From Bradyrhizobium sp. B124 (GTDB taxonomy: Bacteria; Pseudomonadota; Alphaproteobacteria; Rhizobiales; Xanthobacteraceae): DNA of 64,000 bases. The stretch lies in the NCBI RefSeq assembly GCF_038967635.1, contig NZ_CP152413.1:2542001-2606000 (forward strand). Reading direction: 5' to 3'. This document shows, one piece after another, positions 26,829 to 36,758 of this stretch (position 1 is the first letter of the stretch; the number at the start of each line of letters is the position of its first letter). Made by a program: the position numbers and the translations under genes. The notes beneath the pieces are model-generated. The model ran no database searches. It was given only the letters and a program-made list of their open reading frames with translations, and had not been told where the DNA came from.

Positions 26829-27599
26829 TCAGTGCTCCCGCTGGCCGAGATAGACCCTCTTCACCGCCTCATTCTGCCGGACCTCCTGCGGCGTTCCCTC
26901 GGCCAGCAGTTCTCCGTGGTGCAGCACGAGGATGCGATCGCTGATCCCGAGCACCAGCTTCATCTTGTGCTCGACGAGGATGACCGTGCGCTCCCTGGCG
27001 AGTTTCACGATCAGGTCCATCATGGTCCGGGTTTCTTCCGGGCTCATGCCGGCCGTCGGCTCGTCCAGCAGCAGCAAACGGGGCTGGCTGGCAAGCGCCA
27101 TGCCGATCTCCAGTGCCCGCTGCTCACCATGGGCCAGCGTCTTGGCCGCACGTTCCCGGGATTCCCACAACCCGACGAGCGCCAGCATTTCGTCCGCACG
27201 CTCGACAAGTTCGGTCAGGCGCGCACGGGGACGCCAGATATCGTATCGCGACACCAGCGCCTGCAGGCCGACGCGGATGTTCTCTCGTGTCGTAAGCTGC
27301 GGAAACACGCTGGTGATCTGAAAGGATTTCGCGATCCCCATATGTGCAAAGCGGTGTTGCGGCAGACCGGTGACATCCTTGCCCTCGAACTCAACGCTGC
27401 CCTTCGTCGGCGGAAAGGCGCCGCACAGCAGGTTGAAGTAGGTGCTCTTTCCAGCCCCGTTCGGACCAATAATGGAGGTGATCGCTCCTCTGGAAAACTC
27501 GGCCGAGATATTGTTGAGGGCGACAAACTTCCCGAACGTCTTGCCGACGCCCCTGGTGCGCAGAATGATTTCTCCTGCGTGGTCTTCTGCGGCGCTCAT
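26829..27599 (-). CDS. livG: branched-chain amino acid-type ABC transporter ATPase LivG
   Basis: 256 residues. Walker A GPNGAGKST, signature LAHGEQRALEIGMALA, Walker B LLLLDEPTAGMSPEE and the LivG-typical VEHKMKLVLGISDRI. Start at 27599 overlaps the livM stop by 4 nt; the longer open frame upstream is within livM and is not used. Confidence 0.94.
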   Translation of the reverse strand: MSAAEDHAGEIILRTRGVGKTFGKFVALNNISAEFSRGAITSIIGPNGAGKSTYFNLLCGAFPPTKGSVEFEGKDVTGLPQHRFAHMGIAKSFQITSVFPQLTTRENIRVGLQALVSRYDIWRPRARLTELVERADEMLALVGLWESRERAAKTLAHGEQRALEIGMALASQPRLLLLDEPTAGMSPEETRTMMDLIVKLARERTVILVEHKMKLVLGISDRILVLHHGELLAEGTPQEVRQNEAVKRVYLGQREH

Positions 27600-28582
27600 C
27601 GTCTGCCCCGCCCGATCAGCGTGCCCCAGATGCCCGCCGGGAAGAACAGCACGCATGCAATGAAGATGGCTCCAACGATCAGTTGCCAGTGAACGGTCCA
27701 CACCGAGACCACATTCTCCAGGACCAGGAAGACCGCAGCGCCGACCATCGGCCCAAAGAACGTGCCCATACCGCCCAGGAGAGCGATCATCACGACCAGG
27801 CCCGAGGTCTCGTAATGCAGGATTTCGATCGGAACGATTGACAAGTGCAGGGCCTGCAATGCACCCGCAAGGCCGCAGAAGCCGCCCGACAGGACGAAGG
27901 TCAGCAATCGCGTCAGGGTCACGTCGTAGCCGGACGCGCGGGCACGCCCCTCGTTCTCGCGCACCGCTTCGATGACGGCACCAAAGGGCGACGCCAGAAT
28001 GCGCGACATCACGAAGAATGCGGCGATCACGAAAGCCGCGATGACGTAGTAGCGGATCATCGGATTGATGAAATCGATCCGCAGGCCGAACAGATCGATG
28101 GTGCGGACGTTGATGCCGCGAAGGCCGTTCTCGCCGCCGGTCAAGTCAACCGCCTGGTAGAAAAGGTAGTAGACACACTGCGACAGCGCCATGGTCACCA
28201 TGGCGAAGTAGATGCCGCGGGTCCTGATCGCGAGCACGCCAATCAGCAGCGCCATCAACAATCCGCCGGCAACCCCGGCGGGGATCGCCGCATACCATGG
28301 CCAGCCGAAGTGCACGATGGCGATACCACAGAGGTAGGCACCGGTCCCGAACAGCGCCGCATGACCGAACGACAACAGACCCAGATATCCAAACACGAGG
28401 TTGAAGCCGAGGGCGTACAACCCATAGATCAGGATGTTCACGGCAAGAGCCGTGAAAGGCATCACCAGCGGGAAAACCAGGATGACCGCTGCGACAATGC
28501 TGGCACGATGCCGCGTTGCGAACTCGTACCAACTGCCCGTGGTGGCACCGGGCTGTTTGATCGATTGAGTGGTTTCGGTCAT
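27596..28582 (-). CDS. livM: branched-chain amino acid-type ABC transporter permease LivM
   Basis: 328 residues with about nine hydrophobic helices and the LivM signature regions NLVFGYLGLLSFGHAALFG and RENEGRARASGYDVTLTRL. Starts 7 nt after livH stops and ends overlapping livG. Forms the channel with LivH. Confidence 0.94.
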   Translation of the reverse strand: MTETTQSIKQPGATTGSWYEFATRHRASIVAAVILVFPLVMPFTALAVNILIYGLYALGFNLVFGYLGLLSFGHAALFGTGAYLCGIAIVHFGWPWYAAIPAGVAGGLLMALLIGVLAIRTRGIYFAMVTMALSQCVYYLFYQAVDLTGGENGLRGINVRTIDLFGLRIDFINPMIRYYVIAAFVIAAFFVMSRILASPFGAVIEAVRENEGRARASGYDVTLTRLLTFVLSGGFCGLAGALQALHLSIVPIEILHYETSGLVVMIALLGGMGTFFGPMVGAAVFLVLENVVSVWTVHWQLIVGAIFIACVLFFPAGIWGTLIGRGRR

Positions 28583-28589
28583 GCCGGGC

Positions 28590-29474
28590 TCAGCTCATCA
28601 ATCCGGCGCGGCCGAAGAAGCCCTGGGGACGAACGATCAGAACGATCGCCATCAAGGCAAAGATCGAAACCTTGGCCATCTCGGGTGCGAACAGCGAGGT
28701 CATGCTGACCACCACACCGACCAGCAGTCCTGCCAGGACGGCGCCGCCGATCGACCCCATCCCTCCTACCACGGTCACGACAAAGGCTTCGGCGAGGATC
28801 GTGCCGCCCATCTCCGGAATGACGCCTTGAAGCGGCGCGGCCAGCAGGCCGGCAAAGCCCGCGATCGCAGTACCTATGCCGAACACGATCAACCACACCT
28901 TGGAAACGTCAACGCCAAGAACACGGACGATCTGCGGATCGCGTGCCCCGGCGCGGATAATCAGCCCGAAGCTGGTCTTCTCCAGAAACAGCCAGAGCGC
29001 AAGCAGCACGACGGCCGTCGCGCCTATCACGAACAGCCGGTAGAGCGGGAAATAGCCGACGCCAATGTCGACGGCGCCCTGCAGAACTTCGGGCGTGTCG
29101 AAAGGATAGCCGGTCTTGCCAAAGGCAATGCGTACGCATTCGACCATCACGTAGCTGAGCCCGAAGGTCAGCAGCAGCGGATAGTCGATGCCGCGACCGT
29201 AAAGCGGCCGGATCAGCACGCGCTCGACGGCAAGGCCGAACAGTCCGATTGCGATCGGCACCGCCACGAGGCAGATCCAGAAATTGCCCCCGATCGAGAT
29301 CAGATAGAGCCCGACATAGGCGCCGACCATGTAGAACGCGCCATGGGCGAAGTTGACGACCGTTAACATCCCGAAGATCAGCGAGAGGCCGATGGCAAAC
29401 AGCACATAAATGGCGCCGAGCGCCAACCCGGCAAACAGTTGCAGCGCAATCAGGTCAAAGCTCAGGCCCGCCAT
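28590..29474 (-). CDS. livH: branched-chain amino acid-type ABC transporter permease LivH
   Basis: 294 residues, eight or so helices. LivH landmarks: LSLIFGMLTVVNFAHGAFYM near the N-terminus and VLGVDVSKVWLIVFGIGTA followed by FVVTVVGGMGSIGGAVLAG. Lies 54 nt downstream of the receptor gene. Confidence 0.94.
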   Translation of the reverse strand: MAGLSFDLIALQLFAGLALGAIYVLFAIGLSLIFGMLTVVNFAHGAFYMVGAYVGLYLISIGGNFWICLVAVPIAIGLFGLAVERVLIRPLYGRGIDYPLLLTFGLSYVMVECVRIAFGKTGYPFDTPEVLQGAVDIGVGYFPLYRLFVIGATAVVLLALWLFLEKTSFGLIIRAGARDPQIVRVLGVDVSKVWLIVFGIGTAIAGFAGLLAAPLQGVIPEMGGTILAEAFVVTVVGGMGSIGGAVLAGLLVGVVVSMTSLFAPEMAKVSIFALMAIVLIVRPQGFFGRAGLMS

Positions 29475-29528
29475 TTGTCCCCCTCAGCACGGCGCGCACC
29501 GCCCGGTGGCGCGCGCCGTCGCACAAGC

Positions 29529-30782
29529 TCAGCTCTTGTGGCCGAGCGCTTCGCAGGTGCGCAGGTACTTCTCGTTGGGCTCTTCGGTCGACAGAACCTC
29601 GAACACGTCGGACTCGTTCCTCAGGTCCTTGGACTTCGACTTGATCACGAGCACCGATTGCACCGACTGGTGGTCGCATTTGCGATAGTATTGCGGCCCC
29701 TTGTAATCGTCGTACTTCAGAGCTTCCAATGCCGCGACGACCTTGTCGGTCTCGACGCTGCCAGCGCCCTTGACCGCCTCGAGCACGGTCCGAACACCGC
29801 CATAGCCGAGCGCACCGTAATCGGTGGGCAGCTTGCCATCGTACATCTTGCGGAACGCATCGTTGAACGCCTTGGTCGAGGCGAACTTGTCCTCGATACC
29901 CCAGTAGAACGAACAGCCGCCGACGACGCCTTCGAAGGCCTGGGGACCCGCCGCGACGCGGCTGGCATGTGAAAGCAGCGGCGCGATGATCTGGATCGAT
30001 TTCTTGATGCCAAAGTCAGTCGCCTGCTTCAGCGCGATCTGCTGGTCCCGGCCGAAATTGCTGATGCAAAGAATATCGGGCTTCAGCGCCTGGAGCCGCG
30101 GCAGCAGCGTGGAGAAGTCGGTCGTTCCCAGCGGATGGCGGATGTCGCCGAGGTTCTCGACGTTGAACTCCTTGCCCACCTCGAGGAAACCGCGAACCAT
30201 CTCGTGACCGTAGGCGTAATCCGCCGTGAGAAACGCAACCTTCTTGCCAAATTTGGCGAAAGCATAGCGGCCGACCGCGCCTGACGTCATGTGCGGGTTC
30301 AGCGCTTCGTGGAATGTGTATTTGCTGCAGTCGGCCGCCTCGTTGATGGCGTCGGACTGGCTGATCGAATTGAAGATGACGCCGCGCTCTTTGGTGACGT
30401 TGTTGATCGCAAGCTGGACCGCGGCCGACAGACTGCCGACGACGAAATTCACCTTCTCCTTCTCGACCAGTTCCAATGTCCGCGTCGCGGCCTCCCCGGG
30501 ATTGAGCTTGTCGTCGCGCACGACGAGTTCGGCCTTGCGGCCGTTGAGACCGCCGGCATCGTTGAACTGGGCGACAGCGAGCTGCCCCGCCCGCACCTGA
30601 TCCTGGGCCTCGGCGCCATACGGACCGGTCAAGGGAACGGGGAAGCCGATCTTGATGGGGGCTTCCTCGGCCTGGAGCAGATTGATCCGAAAAGGCGAGA
30701 CGGCGAGAGCGGCGCCGGCGCTTGCCATCATCAGCAGACGACGCCGCGATATCGATCCAGCTTTGGTGACCTTGTTCGTCAT
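29529..30782 (-). CDS. LivJ/LivK-type substrate-binding protein
   Basis: 417 residues with a twin-arginine-like leader (ISRRRLLMMASAGAALAV). The mature type I periplasmic-binding fold reads IKIGFPVPLTGPYGAEAQDQ, followed by FNDAGGLNGRKAELVVRDDK and the FVVGSLSAAVQLA region. It is the receptor of the Liv-type importer and sits 65 nt after the molybdenum hydroxylase large subunit, so receptor, channel and enzyme may share one transcript. The ligand is probably the substrate of the hydroxylase. Confidence 0.92.
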   Translation of the reverse strand: MTNKVTKAGSISRRRLLMMASAGAALAVSPFRINLLQAEEAPIKIGFPVPLTGPYGAEAQDQVRAGQLAVAQFNDAGGLNGRKAELVVRDDKLNPGEAATRTLELVEKEKVNFVVGSLSAAVQLAINNVTKERGVIFNSISQSDAINEAADCSKYTFHEALNPHMTSGAVGRYAFAKFGKKVAFLTADYAYGHEMVRGFLEVGKEFNVENLGDIRHPLGTTDFSTLLPRLQALKPDILCISNFGRDQQIALKQATDFGIKKSIQIIAPLLSHASRVAAGPQAFEGVVGGCSFYWGIEDKFASTKAFNDAFRKMYDGKLPTDYGALGYGGVRTVLEAVKGAGSVETDKVVAALEALKYDDYKGPQYYRKCDHQSVQSVLVIKSKSKDLRNESDVFEVLSTEEPNEKYLRTCEALGHKS

Positions 30783-30847
30783 GACTATTCCTCCCCAAGA
30801 ACTGTCTGTGTTTTGTTTATCGTTATCTTTGCCGGAACGTCTCCACC

Positions 30848-33238
30848 TCAGATTCGTCCCAAGGCCGTCAGGATAACCTGAGGCGTGAGCGGAATCTCGG
30901 TAATTGTTACGCCGAACGGCCGCAACGCGTCGTTGACCGCGTTGGCAACCGCAGCTGCCGCACCGGCTGTCCCTGCCTCGCCTGCCCCTTTGGCTCCGAG
31001 CTCCGATTCCTGCGTCGGAGACACCACGTGGCCAATCTCGATATCGGGCATCTCGCCGGACATCGGGACCAGGTAGTCCGCCATGTTGGCGTTGGTCAGC
31101 TGGCCGCGCTCGTCATAGATGCATTTCTCGAACAGCGCCGCGCCCAGCCCCTGCACGACCCCGCCCCGGATCTGCTCGTCGACCAGTTGCGGGTTGATGA
31201 TGGTGCCGCAGTCTTCGACGACCCAATGCTTCAGCAGCGTCACGAACCCGGTCTCGGTATCGACCTCAAGCCAGGAGGCCTGAACCCCGTTTGTGAATGC
31301 GAAGGGATACCGGCGCGGCACGAAATGTCTGGTCGCCATCAACTCAGGCTGGATGCCCGGCGGGAGGGTATCCGGCCGAAAATAGACGATCCGCGCCAAT
31401 TCGCTCAGCTCGATCCGTGACGCACCGTCGTCGGCATTGACGATGCTGTTGTTGACGATATCGAGCCCGCCCGGCGTCGATTGCAGGATGGCCGCCGCGA
31501 TACTAAGAATATTCTGACGCAGGGCCTTGGCGGCCTGCAATGCGGCTTCGCCGCCGATGCCGGCACCGCGCGAGGCCCAGGTGCCGCCGCCATAGGGCGT
31601 GTTGTCGGTGTCGCCCAGGATCACGCGGACCCGTTCCATCGAAACGCCCAGCACGCTCCCCACGATCTGGGCGGTCAGCGATTCCGACCCTTGCCCCTGC
31701 TCCGTGATGCTGGTCTGGCAGATCACCGAGCCTTGCGCGTCGAGGCGAACCGCAACGCCATCCTGCGACGAGATTTTAGCGCCGCCGACGCCGTAAAAGG
31801 CAGCACTGGGATTGGTCACTTCGATGAAGCTAGCGATTCCGATACCCCGGTGAATATCTCTGGCCCGCAATGCGGTTTGCTCGGCACGCAATGCGTCGTA
31901 ATCCATCATCTGCAGCAGCTTGGCCAGCGAGGCTTGATGCGAAAGCCGCTCGAATTTCATGCCGGAGGGCGATGCACAAGGATAGGCGTCGTCGGCAATC
32001 AAGTTGCGCCGGCGGATCTCGACGGGGTCCATGCCGATCCTCGCTGCGGCAAGGTCGACCAGACCCTCGGTGACCGAACAGGCAATCGGGTGTCCGACCG
32101 CCCGGTACTGACACATCACGTTCTTGTTCTGGAAGACGACCCGCGCTCGCGCCCGATAGTTCGGGGTGACATACGGCCCCCCAACCAGATTGACTACCTG
32201 ATTGGCCTCGATGGCGCTGGTGCGCGGATACATCGAATAGGGGCCGATCCCCGTCAGGTCGTCGATCTCGAAGGCCGTGATGGTGCCGTCCGGCCTGACG
32301 CCGATCCGGCCCCTGCAACGATGATCGCGGGCGTGAATGTCCGTGTTGAAGCTCTCGACGCGGTCGGCCACGAATTTGATCGGCCGCCGTAGCAGCTTGG
32401 AAAGTGCATAGGTCGCCATCTCGTCGGCGTAGATGTGGACCTTGATGCCGAACGAGCCGCCGACATCCTTGCAGACCACCCGGACCTGCGCTTCCCTTAG
32501 TCCGAGATGCAGGGCTGCAATGTTCTGCACCATGTGGGGCGCCTGTGTGCCCTGATAGATCGTCAGCCGTGCCTCGGCTGCATTCCAGTCGGCAACCACC
32601 GCCCGCGGTTCAAGCGTCACGCCGGTGTGGCGCCCGAATACGAAGTCGGCCTCGACCACCTCGGAATCCGACAATGCTTGGTCGACATCGCCGGCATCAA
32701 GCGTCCGTTCAAAGGCGAGGTTGTCACCGAGCGAGGCATGAATGACTGGCGTTGCCGGATCGAGCGCGGTGCGCATATCCGTGACCGCCTCGAGTTCCTC
32801 GTAGTCGACGGCAATTTGCTCCATTGCATCTTCAGCCACCGCACGGCTGGTTGCGACGATCGCCGCGACTGCCTCACCCTGCCAGCAGACCCTATCGACC
32901 GCGATCGCATGCTGCGGCGCCGACTTCAATCCCTTCAGGTGCGAAAGCACACCGACCCACGGCGTGATGACAGCCTCAAGCTCTCGACCCGTGACGATAG
33001 AAATGACGCCGGACGTACGCCGTGCCGCGTCGGCATCGATCGCCACAATTCTGGCGTGGGCATGAGGCGAACGCAAGAAAACCACGTGCGCCATCCGCGG
33101 CAATTCCAGGTCGCTGACGTATTGTCCACGCCCTTGCAGCAACCTGTCGAGGTTCGGCCGTGGCACCGTCTTGCCGATATAGGAGTTCGGGCGATCGAGC
33201 ACCGAAAGGGTCTCTGCTGGTGCACGGGTTACCGTCAT
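30848..33238 (-). CDS. molybdenum hydroxylase large subunit (xanthine dehydrogenase/CoxL family)
   Basis: 796 residues. Mo-pterin cytosine dinucleotide signatures include VGGSFGIKVHIYADEMA, QYRAVGHPIACSVTEG and, near the end, GAKGAGEAG, in which E754 is the expected catalytic glutamate. It lacks the AYRCSFR loop of true CO dehydrogenase, so it is an aromatic/heterocycle or aldehyde hydroxylase of the group including nicotinate, quinoline and isoquinoline enzymes. It overlaps the 2Fe-2S subunit gene by 4 nt. Hydroxylates a carbon next to a ring nitrogen in known relatives; the true substrate is not known. Confidence 0.92.
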   Translation of the reverse strand: MTVTRAPAETLSVLDRPNSYIGKTVPRPNLDRLLQGRGQYVSDLELPRMAHVVFLRSPHAHARIVAIDADAARRTSGVISIVTGRELEAVITPWVGVLSHLKGLKSAPQHAIAVDRVCWQGEAVAAIVATSRAVAEDAMEQIAVDYEELEAVTDMRTALDPATPVIHASLGDNLAFERTLDAGDVDQALSDSEVVEADFVFGRHTGVTLEPRAVVADWNAAEARLTIYQGTQAPHMVQNIAALHLGLREAQVRVVCKDVGGSFGIKVHIYADEMATYALSKLLRRPIKFVADRVESFNTDIHARDHRCRGRIGVRPDGTITAFEIDDLTGIGPYSMYPRTSAIEANQVVNLVGGPYVTPNYRARARVVFQNKNVMCQYRAVGHPIACSVTEGLVDLAAARIGMDPVEIRRRNLIADDAYPCASPSGMKFERLSHQASLAKLLQMMDYDALRAEQTALRARDIHRGIGIASFIEVTNPSAAFYGVGGAKISSQDGVAVRLDAQGSVICQTSITEQGQGSESLTAQIVGSVLGVSMERVRVILGDTDNTPYGGGTWASRGAGIGGEAALQAAKALRQNILSIAAAILQSTPGGLDIVNNSIVNADDGASRIELSELARIVYFRPDTLPPGIQPELMATRHFVPRRYPFAFTNGVQASWLEVDTETGFVTLLKHWVVEDCGTIINPQLVDEQIRGGVVQGLGAALFEKCIYDERGQLTNANMADYLVPMSGEMPDIEIGHVVSPTQESELGAKGAGEAGTAGAAAAVANAVNDALRPFGVTITEIPLTPQVILTALGRI

Positions 33239-33720
33239 GCCGGCCGCTCCGCGCGCGTCCTGGCTGTCGCCTCCACCGCATCCACGATGGCTTGATAGCC
33301 GGTACAGCGGCAATAATTGCCGGAAAGATGCTCGCGAATTGCTTGGCGATCAGGCACGGGCAAATGCTTCAGCAAGTCTTGCGCCGTCATCAGCATCCCA
33401 GGCGTGCAATAGCCGCACTGCAATGCATTGCGTTCGCGAAAGGCCGCCTGAAGATCGGCGATTTCGCCGCTGTCGGACAACCCTTCGATTGTCTCGACTG
33501 ATGCCCCCTGCGCCTGGACCGTCAGCATCAGACAGGAGCGGACGATCTCGCCATCGATCCGGACCGTGCAGGCACCACAAACGCCGTGCTCGCAACCGAC
33601 ATGGGTTCCGGTCAGCTTCAGATTCTCCCGGAGGAAATCAGCGAGATTGAGACGCGGCAATACAAATGCATCAATGGGCTCGCCGTTGACCAGAAGCGAA
33701 ACCGACACCGGAGTGCTCAT
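33235..33720 (-). CDS. molybdenum hydroxylase 2Fe-2S subunit (CoxS type)
   Basis: 161 residues. The plant-type cluster is CEHGVCGACTVRIDGE with a following Cys (RSCLML), the second cluster comes from QCGYCTPGM and CRCTGY. Transfers electrons from the molybdenum centre to FAD. ATGA overlaps join it to both neighbouring subunit genes, showing a tightly coupled operon. Confidence 0.95.
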   Translation of the reverse strand: MSTPVSVSLLVNGEPIDAFVLPRLNLADFLRENLKLTGTHVGCEHGVCGACTVRIDGEIVRSCLMLTVQAQGASVETIEGLSDSGEIADLQAAFRERNALQCGYCTPGMLMTAQDLLKHLPVPDRQAIREHLSGNYCRCTGYQAIVDAVEATARTRAERPA

Positions 33721-34598
33721 CCGGTCACTCCCGCTGCCAGATCGGGCCGCGCCAGCAATGCGGCCACGCAGCGCCGGAGCAAGACCGTAGCAAGATGTCG
33801 GCGCATCGCCGCGGTCGCCTGCTGATCCTCCTGTGGATCGAGTTCATCGGCCAGCGCTGTCGCCGCTTCTGCAAGTAAGGCAGAGGTCACGGATGCATTG
33901 ATCAACCGACCTGCGGCCGCCGCTAGCAGAGGCCGGTCGCCAATCGCAAAGAAGCCGAGCCGAAGATCCGTGAATCTGCCAGTTGCAACAGCAGCACGCG
34001 CGGCGAGACCAACGACGGCGTAGTCACCATGTCGCCGCGCATACTCCTGAAAGAAGAATGTCGAGCCCTGGCCCGCGACTGGCACCTCGATCGCGACAAG
34101 CAATTCGTCCGGCGACAGCGCCGTTTCGTAGATGCCCCTGAAAAATTCGGTCGCAGCAATCCGGCGCTCGCCCGTCGGGCCGCGGACAACGATCGTCGCG
34201 TCAAGTGCGACAACACAGGCCGGCAGCTCCGACGCCGGATCGGCGTGCGCAAGGCTACCGCCTATCGTTCCGCGATTGCGAATAGCGGGATGGGCAACGT
34301 GGGCAACGGCATCCCGCAACAGCGGCGCGTGCAGCGCAATCTCCGACGACCTGAGCAGATCGACATGCCGCGTCAGCGCGCCAACGACCAGCACGCCTGC
34401 CCTCACGGCGATGCCACGCAACTCAGTGAGGCCACCGATATCGACCAGAATGTCCGGGGAGATGAGCCGCAGGTTCATGGCCGGCATCAGGCTCTGGCCA
34501 CCCGACAGAACCTTCGCCTTGTCGCCGTGCGCGGCAAGCAACTCCAGCGCATTCACGACGCTCGTCGCGCGGGCGTAGGCGAAAGCCGCAGCTTTCAT
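33717..34598 (-). CDS. molybdenum hydroxylase FAD subunit (CoxM type)
   Basis: 293 residues. FAD-binding PCMH features LSGGQSLMPAMNLR and NRGTIGGSLAHADPASELP, plus the C-terminal CO dehydrogenase flavoprotein domain. Start at 34598 (MKAAAFAYARA) is typical for the family. First gene of the leftward operon; its promoter region holds the palindromic site at 34670. Confidence 0.94.
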   Translation of the reverse strand: MKAAAFAYARATSVVNALELLAAHGDKAKVLSGGQSLMPAMNLRLISPDILVDIGGLTELRGIAVRAGVLVVGALTRHVDLLRSSEIALHAPLLRDAVAHVAHPAIRNRGTIGGSLAHADPASELPACVVALDATIVVRGPTGERRIAATEFFRGIYETALSPDELLVAIEVPVAGQGSTFFFQEYARRHGDYAVVGLAARAAVATGRFTDLRLGFFAIGDRPLLAAAAGRLINASVTSALLAEAATALADELDPQEDQQATAAMRRHLATVLLRRCVAALLARPDLAAGVTG

Positions 34599-34669
34599 GT
34601 GGGCGTGGCCTCCCGGCCCAATTTTGGTTTGTCCGATTAGAGGGCCGCCCCCTTCAAAGGTCAAGCTTG

Positions 34670-34684
34670 TTTATCGAGTGATTA
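34670..34684. promoter_or_regulatory. candidate TetR operator, copy 1
   Basis: TTTATCGAGTGATTA, with a core ATCGAGTGAT that is nearly palindromic. It matches TTTATCGAGCGATCA at 39291-39305 in 13 of 15 positions. It sits in the 168-nt gap between the divergent hydroxylase operon and the LLM gene. A weaker partial copy TTTATCG is at 30816-30822, before the receptor gene. The likely binder is the TetR protein encoded at 36759-37445. Confidence 0.5.
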
Positions 34685-34766
34685 TTTGTGCGGCAGGACT
34701 TGTCTTCACCTTGGGAAGGCCGCAGGTTCCTTGCCAACTAAGGTTCAACGCGCAGGGCGGCGGATC

Positions 34767-35861
34767 ATGAAGCTCGGATTCTTTACGATGCCGATCCACC
34801 CTCTTGATAAGGATTGGCGGCAATCGCTCCGGGAGGATCGGGAGGCCTTCCTGCTTGCGGACGAGCTCGGGTTCGCGGAGGCGTATGTCGGCGAGCATGT
34901 CACCGACAAAGCCGAGAATATCACCTCCAGCATTGCGTTCATTGCCTGGCTCGCAGCCGCAACCAAGCAGATCAAGCTTGGAACCGGCACCATCAACATG
35001 CCGAACACTCATCCGGCCGCGGTCGCCGCATCCGTCGCCATGCTCGATCACATGCTTGATGGCCGCTTCATACTCGGAATAAGCCCCGGCGGATTGCTGT
35101 CCGACGCGGAGGTTTTCGGCAATCTCGATGCCGACCGCAATGCGATGTTCCTGGAGGCGATCAATCAGGTTCTCGATATCTGGGCAGGCAAGCCGCCTTA
35201 TGATCTGCGGGGCAGATACTGGAATGTCTCGGTCCAGCGAACCTTGATCGAGGACATTGGCCAGGGATTGATTGCCCGTCCATTGCAAACCCCTCACCCG
35301 CCGATCGTGGTGACCGCGGTCGCGCCGTTCTCAAAAGGCGTTACGGAAGCTGCTGCGCGCGGCTGGGATCCGATCTCGGCGAATTTCCTGATGCCTGCCT
35401 GGGTGAAGAGCCACTGGCCCAAATACGTCGAGGGTTGCGAGCGTGTGAACCGGGTCGCCGACCCCGCCAACTGGCGCGTTGCGAAGAGCGTGTTCGTTGC
35501 AAAGGACGCAGCAACCGCGAAGGCCTATGCCACGTCGCCCGATAGCCCCTACGTGTACTATTATCACCAGTTGTTCACGAAGCTGAAGCGCGGCGGCCGG
35601 CTCGAACTGTTCAAGACGGGGCGAGACCAACCTGACACGGAGGTCACGCTGGAATCGATCTGCGACAAGCTGATCGTCTATGGCACGCCTGAAAGCGTGG
35701 CCGATCAGCTACTGGCATTCCGGGAAGAGATCGGCACCTTCGGAACCTTGCTCTATGCTGGCAAGGACTGGAAGGATCGCGAGCTTGGCCGTCAATCGAT
35801 GATCCTGATGGCCGAGAGGGTCTTGCCGCGGATCAACACCGCCGCCGGATCATCCGCGTGA
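34767..35861 (+). CDS. LLM-class flavin-dependent oxidoreductase
   Basis: 364-residue luciferase-like monooxygenase. N-terminal MKLGFFTMPIHP and EHVTDKAENITSSIAFIAW are characteristic, LDHMLDGRFILGISPG carries the usual flavin-site arrangement, and the C-terminus resembles the limonene-monooxygenase-like group. Uses reduced FMN and O2 to oxygenate or cleave a substrate; a flavin reductase is encoded nearby at 37442-37996. Start at 34767 after a GGGCGG-rich leader. It precedes the PuuE-like hydrolase by 15 nt in the same direction. Confidence 0.9.
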   Translation: MKLGFFTMPIHPLDKDWRQSLREDREAFLLADELGFAEAYVGEHVTDKAENITSSIAFIAWLAAATKQIKLGTGTINMPNTHPAAVAASVAMLDHMLDGRFILGISPGGLLSDAEVFGNLDADRNAMFLEAINQVLDIWAGKPPYDLRGRYWNVSVQRTLIEDIGQGLIARPLQTPHPPIVVTAVAPFSKGVTEAAARGWDPISANFLMPAWVKSHWPKYVEGCERVNRVADPANWRVAKSVFVAKDAATAKAYATSPDSPYVYYYHQLFTKLKRGGRLELFKTGRDQPDTEVTLESICDKLIVYGTPESVADQLLAFREEIGTFGTLLYAGKDWKDRELGRQSMILMAERVLPRINTAAGSSA

Positions 35862-35876
35862 CCAGGGAGTTTCGAC

Positions 35877-36752
35877 GTGGCTTTCACTGACCGCATTCCG
35901 TACCAGGCTCAGGTCGACCGACCGAAACTGACGTTGCCTGATGGCAAGAAGCTTGCTGTCTGGGTTATCCTCAATGTCGAGGAATGGCGTATCGAAAGTG
36001 CGATGCCACGCACCGTGCTGAGTCCACCGATGGGCCAGCCGCTGCTGCCTGACGTGCCGAACTGGTCGTGGCATGAATACGGCATGCGCGCCGGCTTCTG
36101 GCGGCAATTCAAAGCCCTCACCGACCGAAAGATACCGGTGACGCTGGCCGCGAATGCCAACGTCTGCAACAGCTATCCGCGCGTGGCATCGGCGGCGCGC
36201 GAGGCGGGCTTCGAATTCATGGGGCATGGGTTCGTGCAGGGCCCAATGCACAAGGTCGAGAACCAGACGGATGCGATCAAGCGTGCTGTCGACACGATCG
36301 CCGCATTTGCGGGCAAGCCACCGCGATCATGGGAAAGCCCGGGCCTGACCGAGACCGAAGAAACACTCGATCTGCTGCGCCTCAACGGGATCGAATACGT
36401 GGCCGATTGGGTGATCGACGATCTTCCTCAGGACATCGCGACACCGCACGGAACTGTGACGACGATTCCCTATTCCGTCGAGACCAACGACATTGTCATT
36501 CACGCGCTACAGCACCTGCCCTCGGAACAGTTCCTGACGCGCTGTACCGACCAGTTCGATCGGCTGTATCTCGAAGGCGCAGAGAACGCGCGGATCATGG
36601 CAATTTCGGTGCATCCTTACATCACGGGCGTACCACATCGAATCAAATATCTGGAGGCCCTGCTCGATTACGTGATTGGCCATGATGGCGTCGCGCTCAT
36701 GACGGCGAGCGAGATTGGAGATTGGTATCGGGACCAGATGGCGGCAAAGTAA
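35877..36752 (+). CDS. polysaccharide-deacetylase-fold hydrolase, allantoinase PuuE-like
   Basis: 291 residues from a GTG preceded by CAGGGAG. CE4-type NodB fold: VILNVEEW near residue 30, EFMGHGFVQG, then PRSWESPGLTETEETLDLLRLNG and a late ISVHPYITG. This pattern belongs to the branch that includes the cofactor-free allantoinase PuuE and other C-N hydrolases, not sugar deacetylases. In this operon it probably opens a cyclic amide or removes an amide group after oxidation by the flavin and molybdenum enzymes. No signal peptide, so cytoplasmic. Confidence 0.88.
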   Translation: MAFTDRIPYQAQVDRPKLTLPDGKKLAVWVILNVEEWRIESAMPRTVLSPPMGQPLLPDVPNWSWHEYGMRAGFWRQFKALTDRKIPVTLAANANVCNSYPRVASAAREAGFEFMGHGFVQGPMHKVENQTDAIKRAVDTIAAFAGKPPRSWESPGLTETEETLDLLRLNGIEYVADWVIDDLPQDIATPHGTVTTIPYSVETNDIVIHALQHLPSEQFLTRCTDQFDRLYLEGAENARIMAISVHPYITGVPHRIKYLEALLDYVIGHDGVALMTASEIGDWYRDQMAAK

Positions 36753-36758
36753 TCCGGC

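Noticed and set aside
30848..34598. CO dehydrogenase (coxMSL) assignment
   Set aside because: The large subunit lacks the AYRCSFR active-site loop of true CO dehydrogenase and has QYRAVGHP instead; a heterocycle or aldehyde hydroxylase is more likely.
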